DNA from: DASXMR01 sp036495525
GTDB lineage: Bacteria; Actinomycetota; Actinomycetes; Streptosporangiales; Streptosporangiaceae
DNA: 6,718 bases
Reading direction: 5' to 3'
Assembly (NCBI GenBank): GCA_036495525.1
Contig: DASXMR010000091.1
Location: 1 to 6,718, forward strand
Shown here one piece after another: positions 1 to 6,055 of the stretch (within the stretch, counting starts at the first letter, position 1; the number at the start of each line of letters is the position of its first letter). The notes beneath the pieces were generated by a model that saw only the letters and a list, made by a program, of their open reading frames with translations, was not told where the DNA came from and searched no databases. The position numbers and the translations under genes were made by a program.

Positions 1-743
1 CCATGCGCATCAGCCATGAGGCGATCTACCAGTCGCTTTATATCGAGGGTCGTGGCGCGCTGAAACGGGAGCTGGTGGCGTGCTTGCGCACGGGCCGGGC
101 GCTGCGGGAACCACGGGCACGGTCGCGGAACAAGCCGCAAGGCCATGTCACCGCAGAAGTCGTGATCAGCGAACGGCCCGCCGAGGCCGCCGACCGCGCG
201 GTCCCCGGGCACTGGGAAGGAGATCTGATCATCGGCACGGGCCGGTCTGCGATCGGCACGCTCGTTGAGCGCAGCAGCCGGTCCACGCTCCTGGTCCACC
301 TGCCTCGGATCGAGGGCTGGGGCGAGAAGCCACCGGTGAAGAACGGCCCCTCTCTCGGCGGCTACGGCGCCGTCGCGATGAACACCGCGCTGACGGCGTC
401 GATGACGAAGCTGCCCGAGCAGCTGCGCAAGACCCTCACCTGGGATCGCGGGAAATAACTGTCCGGCCATGCCCGGTTCGCGCTCGACACCGGCACGAGG
501 GTGTTCTTCGCCGACCCGCACTCGCCGTGGCAGCGGCCAACGAACGAGAACACGAACGGGCTGCTCCGCCAGTACTTCCCGAAGGGCACCGACCTGTCCC
601 GGTGGTCGGCCGAGGACCTCGAAGCCATCGCGCTGGCGATCAACAACCGGCCCCGCAAGATCCTCGGCTGGAAGACCCCCGCCGAAGTCTTCGAGGAACA
701 GCTACGCTCGCTCCAACAGCCCGGTGTTGCATCGACCGGTTGA
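1..743 (+). pseudogene. IS30-family transposase remnant, 5'-truncated by the window edge, internal stop codon
   Basis: This is the C-terminal part of a DDE transposase of the IS30 family; the N-terminal helix-turn-helix region lies left of the window. Counting from the ATG at 3, family landmarks are ISHEAIYQSLY (residues 3-13), the first catalytic Asp in GHWEGDLIIG (D74), the second in LTWDRGK (D148) and the catalytic Glu in PTNENTNGLLRQYFPKG (E182). D148 and E182 are separated by 33 residues, the IS30 spacing. A TAA at 456-458 sits where the family normally has Glu (DRGKE), so one G-to-T change explains it. The frame then continues uninterrupted to a natural-looking C-terminus, LQQPGVASTG, and TGA at 741-743. 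Translation from 3 would give 151 residues lacking the catalytic Glu, so the gene is dead unless the stop is read through. The family call is secure; the true 5' end is not visible. Confidence 0.92.
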
Positions 744-750
744 ACTCGCC
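1..750 (+). mobile_element. IS30-family insertion sequence, right-hand portion
   Basis: The element holding the IS30 transposase remnant. Its right end is inferred at roughly 744-751: the transposase frame stops at 743, and IS3-type coding sequence starts immediately afterwards at 751. IS30-family genes commonly end very close to the terminal inverted repeat, so the stretch around 721-750 probably contains that repeat. The left end is outside the window, so neither the inverted repeats nor a target duplication can be checked. Confidence 0.7.
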
Positions 751-1062
751 CAGTTCACGTCCTGGACCTTCACCGAACGGGCCCGCAAAGCCGGGCTGCT
801 GCCCTCACTAGGCAGCGTGGGCGATCCGTACGACAACGCCGTCATCGAGTCGTTCTGGGGCCGCATGCAGACCGAGTTGCTGAACCGGCAGCGGTGGGAC
901 ACCCGCCTCCAGCTGGCGAACGCCATCTTCGAGTACATCGAGGGCTTCCACAACCGGCGGCGACGCCATTCCGCACTGGACTATCAGACACCCGTAGAGT
1001 TCGAAAACACCGTCCATCACCGGGTACCCGCTCCTCACGACCTTGTCCGGACAACCGGGGCA
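751..1062 (+). mobile_element. IS3-family element A, right-end fragment
   Basis: The 3' remainder of an IS3-type element, split by the IS30 insertion on its left. The right boundary is an inference: IS3 elements end in CA, and a CA at 1061-1062 is followed at once by TG at 1063, the dinucleotide with which IS3 elements start. That would place two IS3 elements end to end. No terminal repeat could be paired, because the left end of this element lies outside the window. Confidence 0.5.
1043..1054. repeat. 12-bp perfect palindrome TTGTCCGGACAA
   Basis: TTGTCCGGACAA equals its own reverse complement. It overlaps the last codons of the IS3 orfB fragment, next to the inferred right end of that element. 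TGTCCG-like motifs are common near IS3 termini, so it may be part of the terminal repeat rather than an independent site. No loop and no T-tract follow, so it does not look like a terminator. Confidence 0.5.
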
Positions 1063-1119
1063 TGATCAGTCTGGGCTTCCTCCGCTTTGACGGACATCGA
1101 TCATCAGGGTTGCTGCCCT

Positions 1120-1126
1120 GGAGAGG
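1120..1126 (+). promoter_or_regulatory. Ribosome binding site deciding the orfA start
   Basis: GGAGAGG is a good Shine-Dalgarno match. It directly abuts the ATG at 1127 with no spacer, but lies 9 nt before the ATG at 1136. That favours 1136 as the initiation codon. Confidence 0.6.
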
Positions 1127-1135
1127 ATGTCCATC

Positions 1136-1444
1136 ATGGAGATCGTGGAGCGGAAGAAGCAGCGCCGCCGCCGGTCGTTCACGGCGGAGTTCAAGGCGGA
1201 GATCGTGGAGCGGTGCCGGGCGGGTGACCGGTCGATCGGTCAGGTCGCGAAGGATTTTGACCTCACCGAGACGGCGGTGCGGGCCTGGGTGACGCAGGCA
1301 GAGACCGATGCCGGGGAGCGGCCGGGGCTGACCAGCGATGAGCGGGCTGAGCTGGCCCGGCTGCGGCGGGAGAACAGGTCGCTGCGCGAGGACGTCGAGG
1401 TCCTCAAGCGGGCGACGGCTTTCTTCGCGCAGGAGACCCGGTGA
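1136..1444 (+). CDS. IS3-family transposase OrfA (helix-turn-helix protein)
   Basis: OrfA binds the terminal repeats of IS3 elements and is also the N-terminal half of the OrfAB transposase made by -1 frameshifting. The 102-residue product starts with a very basic stretch (KKQRRRRSF) and then has the HTH_Tnp_1 region: FTAEFKAEIVERCRAGDRSI, then QVAKDFDLTETAVRAWVTQA. It ends with a predicted coiled coil/leucine zipper (ELARLRRENRSLREDVEVLKRA) typical of IS3 OrfA dimerisation. The ATG at 1136 is preferred over 1127 because of the ribosome-site spacing. The stop (1442-1444) overlaps the orfB GTG by four bases, and orfB lies in the -1 frame. The gene is intact, but its partner orfB is truncated, so OrfA alone could at most act as a DNA-binding regulator of related copies. 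Confidence 0.9.
   Translation: MEIVERKKQRRRRSFTAEFKAEIVERCRAGDRSIGQVAKDFDLTETAVRAWVTQAETDAGERPGLTSDERAELARLRRENRSLREDVEVLKRATAFFAQETR
1138..1213 (+). repeat. 16-bp direct repeat inside orfA, copies 60 bp apart
   Basis: GGAGATCGTGGAGCGG occurs at 1138-1153 and again at 1198-1213, both in the orfA frame, and encodes Glu-Ile-Val-Glu-Arg each time. The second copy belongs to the conserved helix-turn-helix block; the first forms the extreme N-terminus. The 60-bp spacing keeps the frame (20 codons). Confidence 0.85.
1420..1426 (+). promoter_or_regulatory. Candidate -1 frameshift site between orfA and orfB
   Basis: TTTCTTC lies in the orfA frame as Phe-Phe codons preceded by T. A tRNA-Phe on TTC at 1421-1423 could re-pair with TTT one base back, moving ribosomes into the orfB frame, which has no stop codon between here and the orfB start. 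IS3 elements normally need such a shift to make OrfAB. The heptamer is not a classical A6G or X-XXY-YYZ signal, and I could not identify a stimulatory hairpin, so this is tentative. Confidence 0.3.
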
Positions 1445-2292
1445 AGGCGCATCCTTTCATCGAGGCGGAGCAAGCCGCAGGCCACGGCGTTCAGCGTGCG
1501 TGCCGCCTGCTTGAGGTCTCCCGTGCCGCCTACTACCAGCGCCGCAACGGTGTCCGGTCGGCGCGGGCAGTGGCCGACGCCGCGATCACTGCCAGGATCG
1601 CCGGCATCCATGACGACTCCGGCGGCACGTACGGGTCGCCGCGGGTGCACCAGCAGCTGCGCCGCGACGGAGCCGCCTGCGGGAAGCGGCGGGTGGCGCG
1701 GCTGATGCGCACCGCGGGGCTGCAGGGCCGGCGCAAGAAGCGGTGGCGCACCACCACCATTCCTGACCCTGCCGCGCAGCGGGCCCGTGACCTGATCCAG
1801 CGGAACTTCGCGCCGGGCTCGCACGCTGACCGCCGTTACGTCGGTGACATCACTTATATCGCGACCTGGCAGGGCTGGGCCTACCTGGCGGCCGTCATCG
1901 ACCTGGCCAGCCGCCGTGTGGTCGGCTGGGCGCTGGCCGACCACATGCCCACCGAACTCATCGAAGACGCCCTCACGATGGCCTTCACCACCCGGCGGCC
2001 AGCCGCCGGCCTCATCTTTCACAGCGACCGCGGCTGTCGGTACACCAGCGGCGGCTTCGCCGCCCTGGCCCGCGCTAACGGCGTGATCCTGTCGGTGTCC
2101 AGGAAGGGCGAATGCTGGGACAACGCGGTCGCCGAGAGCTTCTTCGCCACCATCAAGCGCGAGCTCATCGACGGCTGCGGCTGGCCGACCAGGGCTGGCC
2201 TGCACCGGGCCGTGTTCGACTACATCGAGGGCTGGTACAACACCCGCCGGCTTTTTCTGGGGTTCGCAGGGGTGTTGCGTGATGTCGCGTAG
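1441..2292 (+). pseudogene. IS3-family transposase OrfB, C-terminally truncated
   Basis: This is the catalytic half of an IS3 transposase. An HTH_21-like segment (GTYGSPRVHQQLRRDG, residues 62-77) precedes the rve integrase core. All three catalytic acids are present: D136 (RYVGDITYI), D196 (FHSDRGCRYTS) and E232 (CWDNAVAESFFATIK), with 35 residues between D196 and E232, the IS3-family D-35-E spacing. The Ser usually found after SDRG is Cys here. The family C-terminus normally runs from YNTRR into an LHSSLGY-type motif followed by about 15 more residues. Here it changes abruptly after R270 to 13 unrelated residues and a TAG. Residues 271-283 are therefore foreign sequence read through a junction. 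GTG at 1441 overlaps the orfA stop; in the living family this frame is mostly reached by frameshifting. It is probably inactive because of the lost tail, although the catalytic core is whole. Confidence 0.9.
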
Positions 2293-2300
2293 GAGCGACA
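2283..2300. repeat. Perfect 6-6-6 inverted repeat TGTCGC-GTAGGA-GCGACA, possible recombinase core site
   Basis: The arms TGTCGC (2283-2288) and GCGACA (2295-2300) are exact reverse complements around the 6-bp spacer GTAGGA. They lie in the 92-95 bp between the IS3 break and the first recombinase gene. Tyrosine recombinases bind short inverted arms around a 6-8 bp spacer, so this geometry fits a core site. The function is inferred; six-base arms can arise by chance in GC-rich DNA. Confidence 0.45.
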
Positions 2301-2325
2301 CGTAGCCGGGCTTGCAGCACATCTC

Positions 2326-2348
2326 CGTGGCTGTGGTGCTCGTGGCTG
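2326..2348 (+). repeat. Two 8-bp direct repeats CGTGGCTG in the leader of the recombinase operon
   Basis: CGTGGCTG occurs at 2326-2333 and 2341-2348, 15 bp start to start. The pair sits between the inverted repeat at 2283-2300 and the start of the first recombinase gene. Repeated short motifs beside a core site could be accessory (arm-type) protein sites or an operator, but nothing else supports this. Confidence 0.35.
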
Positions 2349-2384
2349 GTAGTTGTTCATGGTGCCTGTCACGAGTTCGGGGGG

Positions 2385-3572
2385 ATGAGAGTGCGGGCGT
2401 TTCCGGTTCGGCTGCCGTCGGGCGTGAAGTACTGGACGGTCCTGGATGAGGACCTTGTTGTGGTCGGCGATGCTGATGAGTTCTTGCGGCACGTCCGGTT
2501 CGGCCGTGATGGGTCGGAGCTGACCACGAGGGCGTATGCGGGCGGCGTCGCGCTGTATTTGCGGTGGTGCTGCCGCACTGGCCGGTCCTGGCAGGAGGGC
2601 GTGGGGCAGCTCGGGTTATTCATCACCTGGCTGCGGCATGCGCCGCCGGAGGTGAGCGGCGCGGACGCGATCCAGCGCGGGCCTGGGGAGGTACTGGCGG
2701 GTCCGGGCAGGGAGCCTGTCCGCGGCGCCCGGCGCATCAATGCGGTGCTGACGGCGGTGCGCGCATTCGTCTCGCACGCTGTCACCAGCGGGCGGGCGCC
2801 GGGAGGCCTGCTGCCACTGATCTACGAGCTCGCCGATGAGCGGGACTTGCCGGAGCAGGCGCGTGGCGAGGACGGCCGGATGTCGTGGCGGATGCGGGCC
2901 CGGCACCGGCTCCGCGAGCCGGATACCGTGGTGGACCGGGCCTCCGATGAGGAGATCGTGGCGTTGCTGGGCGGATGCTGCTCAGCGCGGGATCGGCTGG
3001 CCGTGCTGCTGATGGCCCGGGCCGGGCTGCGCCGCGGGGAGCTATGCGGGCTGCGCCGCAGTGACATCCATCTGCTGCTGGACTCACGGCTGCTGGGGTG
3101 TGAGACCGGGCGCGCTCACCTGCATGTGGTGCGCCGCGACAATGTCAACGGGGCGTGGGCCAAGTCGCGGCGGCAGCGCACGGTGCCGCTGGATTTCCTG
3201 GTGGTGCAGGCGTTCGATGCTTACGAGTTCGAGCGGCTCGCTGTTGCCCGCGCTGCCGGATCCGATTTTGTGCTGGTCAACTTGTTCCGTGAGCCGGTCG
3301 GCGCGCCGATGCGGCCCGATGCCATCGGTGCGCTGATAACCGCGGCCGGGCGGCGATCCGGGCTGGACCGGAGGGTGACCCCGCATCAGCTCAGGCACGC
3401 GTTCGGGTCCAGCCTGGCTGATGCCGGCGGCACTATCGACGAGATCCAGGAACTGCTGGGACATGCGTCGATGACGTCTTCCCAGGTCTACCTGCATCCC
3501 GATCCGGTGCGGCTGCGGGCCGCTGTCGAGCGGGTGCCAAGTCCCCGCGAGCTGGCCGGGGCCGTGCAGTGA
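2385..3572 (+). CDS. Tyrosine recombinase, Tn554 TnpA-like (first gene of the trio)
   Basis: A 395-residue phage-integrase-family recombinase that should cut and rejoin DNA through a 3'-phosphotyrosine link during site-specific transposition. Residues ~45-135 form the SAM-like core-binding domain (TTRAYAGGVALYLRW). The catalytic domain covers ~185-375 with a full active site: R216 (AGLRRGELCGL), K260 (AWAKSRRQRTVPL), H334 and R337 (TPHQLRHAFGSSLADAGG), H360 (LLGHASMTSSQ) and nucleophile Y369, nine residues after H360. ATG 2385 touches a run of six G at 2379-2384, leaving no spacer. GTG 2391 has a 6-nt spacer and is the alternative start, two codons shorter. The stop overlaps the next gene by four bases. 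Of its 24 Asp codons 14 are GAT, unlike the GAC-dominated genes downstream. The enzyme looks intact and its family is certain; the Tn554 assignment rests on the neighbours. Confidence 0.93.
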   Translation: MRVRAFPVRLPSGVKYWTVLDEDLVVVGDADEFLRHVRFGRDGSELTTRAYAGGVALYLRWCCRTGRSWQEGVGQLGLFITWLRHAPPEVSGADAIQRGPGEVLAGPGREPVRGARRINAVLTAVRAFVSHAVTSGRAPGGLLPLIYELADERDLPEQARGEDGRMSWRMRARHRLREPDTVVDRASDEEIVALLGGCCSARDRLAVLLMARAGLRRGELCGLRRSDIHLLLDSRLLGCETGRAHLHVVRRDNVNGAWAKSRRQRTVPLDFLVVQAFDAYEFERLAVARAAGSDFVLVNLFREPVGAPMRPDAIGALITAAGRRSGLDRRVTPHQLRHAFGSSLADAGGTIDEIQELLGHASMTSSQVYLHPDPVRLRAAVERVPSPRELAGAVQ

Positions 3573-6055
3573 ACGCCGTGACCGCCATCGCGGCGTCGGC
3601 ACCAGCGGCGCAGGCCTGGCACGTGTTCGCTGCCCGGATCCAGCCTGATCCGGCCGCGGCGGCGGTGGCGGCGGTCATCGACCCGGGGTTCCTGGCCGAG
3701 GCCGGCTGGGACCAGGTCCGCCTCGTGCTGTCCCCGCCGGCCGCGCATCCCCTGCTGGGCCGGCCGGTCTGCCGGGCGCCCGGCTGCGGCACCACCGCGC
3801 CGCAAAGCAGCCGGGTCTGCGCCTCCTGCCAGCGCCGCCTTGCCGGGCACGGCTTCAGCCCGGCGGACATCGCCTTGCTGCCGGCCCGGCCTTACCCGGC
3901 GCGCGGACCAGGGCCGTGCGCGGTCGCAGGCTGCGCGCGCGAGCAGGTATCAGCGCCGGCGGCGTTGTGCCGTTCTCACCTGGACCTCCGGCAGGCACTG
4001 GGCATCAGCGTCCACGACTTCCTGACCCACCCGATGACCCGGCCGCTGCCGGCCTGCGGCCCGTGCGCAGTGGCGGCCTGCCCCCGCCAGCGCCGGCATC
4101 CCGACGGCCACTACTGCGATGCGCACCAGATGCGGCTGCGCGCCGCCCGGGAGTCCGACCCTGGCCTGGATGAGGAACTGTGGCGGCGGACCGGCACGGC
4201 TATCGGCTGCGGCGGGCAGATCAGCCTCCGCGGCCTGCCGCCGCTGGTGATCGCCCAGGTGCTGGCCGGGTTGCAGCAGCGCTGCCGGGTCAACGCCGTC
4301 AAGACCAGGGAAGCCGATCTGCGGGCTGTCTGCGACGACCTGCGGCGCCGGCAAGTCGCCTCGATCGCCGACTACGTTGTCGCCGCCGACCGCAGCCTGG
4401 CGTTCAAGGGCCTGGTCAGCTGCCTGGCCGGGCATGCCCGGCGGGCACTGGCCACACCGGAAAGCGAGGTCAGCAAAGACAAATGGGACCTTGTGCTGTT
4501 CGGGCACCGCGGCACCGTGGACTTCAACCGGATCAGCCAGGGCTGGCTGCGGGAGACGGCGAAACGGTGGGCGGCTGACGATCTGCCTAAGCGCCGGATC
4601 AACCCCGGCCGGATTACCAGCGGCGGCGGCGCCATCCGCCACCACGTCGGCTGCCTGGTGCGGCTGTCGCAGTCGCTGCGGATGCGGCCCGACCGCGGTG
4701 AGCAGCCCGCAGCGCTGGGCCGCGCGGACATGGAGGCGTTCTTGCACCGGCTCGCGTTCCTGCACTCAGCCGGGCAGATCACCGCCGACGCGCGGATCCG
4801 TGCCTGCCGCGAGGTCCGGCACGTGCTCACCCAGGCGCGGATGATGGGACTGACCCGTCCCGGCGGGCCCGCTGCCGGGCTGGGCGAGGACTTCGCCATC
4901 CACCTCGGCGACGTGCCGGCCGAACCCGAGCCCGGCCAGCGCGGCAGGGACCTGCCGCCGGAGATCATGCGGCAGCTCTGCGCACACCTGGACCTGCTGA
5001 CCACCCCGGAGATGCGCACCGCGACCGAGCTGGCCATCGACACCGGCCGCCGTCCCGAGGAGGTCGCCGCCCTCGCGTTCGGCTGCCTGGCCCGCGACGA
5101 CGACGGCGCGCCAGCGCTGGTCTATGACAACCACAAGGCCGGCCGCGCGCAACGGCGGCTGCCGGTCTCCGAGACCACCGCGCAGGTGATCCTCGCCCAG
5201 CAGCAGCGGGTCCGGGCACGGTTTCCCGCCACCCCCGTCGGGGATCTCAGGCTGCTGCCCACCGACCGGCGCAACCCGCACGGCCGCAAGGCGATCACTG
5301 CGTTCACCTTCGGGTTCGCCCACCGCGCGTGGGTCAGCCGGATGCCGGTACTGCGCACTAGCGACGGGACCGAGTTCGACAAGCGGCGCATCTTCCCCTA
5401 CGCCTACCGGCACACCTACGCCCAGCGGCACGCCGACGCCGGTGTCCCCATCGACGTCCTGCGCGAGCTGATGGACCACCGCAAGCTCGACACCACCCGG
5501 CAGTACTACAACGTCGGCGAGAACCGCCGGCGTGAAGCCGTCGACCGCGTCGCTGCTATGCAGTTCGACCGGCATGGCAACCGGATCTGGCGCACCGCTC
5601 AGGCGCTGCTGGATTCCGAGCACGTCCGCCGGTCCGTCGGCGAGGTCGCGGTCCCGTTCGGGGTCTGCGCCGAGCCGTCCAACGTCAAAGCCGGCGGCAC
5701 CGCCTGCCCCTACCGGTTCCGCTGCGCCGGGTGCGACCACTTCCGGACCGATGTCTCCTACCTGCCAGACCTGCGGGCCTACCTCGATGACCTGCTGCGC
5801 AACCGGGAGCGAGTCCTCGCTGCCACCGGCGTCGAGGAATGGGCCAAGGCTGAAGCCATGCCCTCGCAACAGGAGATCACCGCGATCCGCCGGCTGATCG
5901 CCAACATCAGCGGGGATCTCGGCCAGCTCACCGCCGCCGAGCGGGCTCAGACCGACCAGGCCATCGCCACTATCCGCAGGCACCGGGCAGTCATGCTCGG
6001 CATGCCCCGCATCCGCTCAGCTGTGATCGAGACCCGCCCGGAGCGCACAGCATGA
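3569..6055 (+). CDS. Large tyrosine recombinase, Tn554 TnpB-like, with zinc-finger-like N-terminal repeats
   Basis: An 828-residue second recombinase, longer than the ~630-residue TnpB of Tn554. GTG 3569 overlaps the previous stop (GTGA). Residues 68-186 hold three C-x4-C-x10/11-C-x2-[C/H] modules (C68/C73/C84/C87; C117/C122/C134/H137; C166/C171/C183/H186), probable zinc sites for DNA or protein binding. Residues ~300-430 resemble a core-binding region. The catalytic domain (~465-660) has R495 (DTGRRPEEVAAL), K523 (NHKAGRAQRRLP), R614 (PYAYRHTYAQRHADAG), H637 (LMDHRKLDTTRQYY) and nucleophile Y646, nine after H637. The first His of the H-x-x-R box is Tyr (Y611). A C-terminal cluster C700/C713/C719/C722 (C-x12-C-x5-C-x2-C) precedes helical sequence to ~810. 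It presumably acts with the first recombinase at the element ends. The recombinase call is firm; zinc binding is inferred. Confidence 0.92.
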   Translation: MNAVTAIAASAPAAQAWHVFAARIQPDPAAAAVAAVIDPGFLAEAGWDQVRLVLSPPAAHPLLGRPVCRAPGCGTTAPQSSRVCASCQRRLAGHGFSPADIALLPARPYPARGPGPCAVAGCAREQVSAPAALCRSHLDLRQALGISVHDFLTHPMTRPLPACGPCAVAACPRQRRHPDGHYCDAHQMRLRAARESDPGLDEELWRRTGTAIGCGGQISLRGLPPLVIAQVLAGLQQRCRVNAVKTREADLRAVCDDLRRRQVASIADYVVAADRSLAFKGLVSCLAGHARRALATPESEVSKDKWDLVLFGHRGTVDFNRISQGWLRETAKRWAADDLPKRRINPGRITSGGGAIRHHVGCLVRLSQSLRMRPDRGEQPAALGRADMEAFLHRLAFLHSAGQITADARIRACREVRHVLTQARMMGLTRPGGPAAGLGEDFAIHLGDVPAEPEPGQRGRDLPPEIMRQLCAHLDLLTTPEMRTATELAIDTGRRPEEVAALAFGCLARDDDGAPALVYDNHKAGRAQRRLPVSETTAQVILAQQQRVRARFPATPVGDLRLLPTDRRNPHGRKAITAFTFGFAHRAWVSRMPVLRTSDGTEFDKRRIFPYAYRHTYAQRHADAGVPIDVLRELMDHRKLDTTRQYYNVGENRRREAVDRVAAMQFDRHGNRIWRTAQALLDSEHVRRSVGEVAVPFGVCAEPSNVKAGGTACPYRFRCAGCDHFRTDVSYLPDLRAYLDDLLRNRERVLAATGVEEWAKAEAMPSQQEITAIRRLIANISGDLGQLTAAERAQTDQAIATIRRHRAVMLGMPRIRSAVIETRPERTA
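3770..4129 (+). repeat. Three tandem ~49-codon Cys/His modules inside the large recombinase gene
   Basis: First-Cys codons fall at 3770, 3917 and 4064, exactly 147 bp (49 codons) apart. Second-Cys codons keep the same period; the last two ligands are 50 and then 49 residues apart. Modules 2 and 3 share PCAVAGC/PCAVAAC. Each module pairs its metal-site motif with a short helical segment (for example FSPADIALL after module 1 and ISVHDFLTHP after module 2). The pattern suggests an ancient internal triplication. DNA identity between copies is low, so it is a protein-level repeat. Confidence 0.75.

Larger units (their letters stand above)
751..1065 (+). pseudogene. IS3-family orfB transposase, 3' fragment
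   Basis: Only the last ~104 residues of an IS3-family orfB (rve integrase core) remain, in a frame that opens with QFTSWTF at 751 and ends at TGA 1063-1065. The visible signature is GDPYDNAVIESFWGRMQTEL, which carries the third catalytic residue (Glu of IES). The usual C-terminal block follows: YIEGFHNRRRRHSALDYQTP. The two catalytic Asp residues and the whole N-terminal half are missing, so the fragment cannot be active. The sequence upstream in the same frame is the IS30 3' end read out of frame, not orfB. The simplest reading is that the IS30 element inserted into this orfB at the codons just before QFTSW, leaving the 5' part upstream of the window. It is a different copy from the orfB at 1441, with clearly different sequence. 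Confidence 0.9.
1063..2250 (+). mobile_element. IS3-family element B, right end lost
   Basis: A second IS3-type element with adjacent orfA and orfB in the usual -1 relation. The left end is placed near TGATCAGTCTGGG (from 1063), followed by a CTTCCTCCGCTTTGACGGAC stretch that resembles IS3 left-end repeats. This placement is an inference. The right end is missing: orfB departs from its family after the Asn-Thr-Arg-Arg codons at 2239-2250, and the sequence from 2251 on is attributed to the recombinase-trio element. The element should therefore be immobile on its own. Confidence 0.65.

Noticed and set aside
1240..2322. 360-codon minus-strand open frame opposite the IS3 orfB
   Set aside because: Gly/Pro/Ala/Arg/Val-rich translation with no recognisable family, fully antisense to a frame with clear DDE motifs. 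Typical shadow frame of high-GC DNA.
2343..2384. Sigma70-type promoter before the first recombinase gene
   Set aside because: No convincing -35/-10 pair with proper spacing could be found. Actinobacterial promoters are too loose to call by eye.
2385..3572. An integrative plasmid or phage integrase with excisionase
   Set aside because: No tRNA gene, att duplication, excisionase, replication or phage genes are visible. The second recombinase and DUF6262 protein point to the Tn554 type.
3950..4765. 271-codon minus-strand open frame inside the large recombinase gene
   Set aside because: Same reasoning: antisense to conserved coding sequence, with no family features.
4766..5983. 405-codon minus-strand open frame opposite the large recombinase
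   Set aside because: Low-complexity composition and no domain, while the + strand carries the complete recombinase active site. It exists because stop codons are rare in GC-rich antisense frames.
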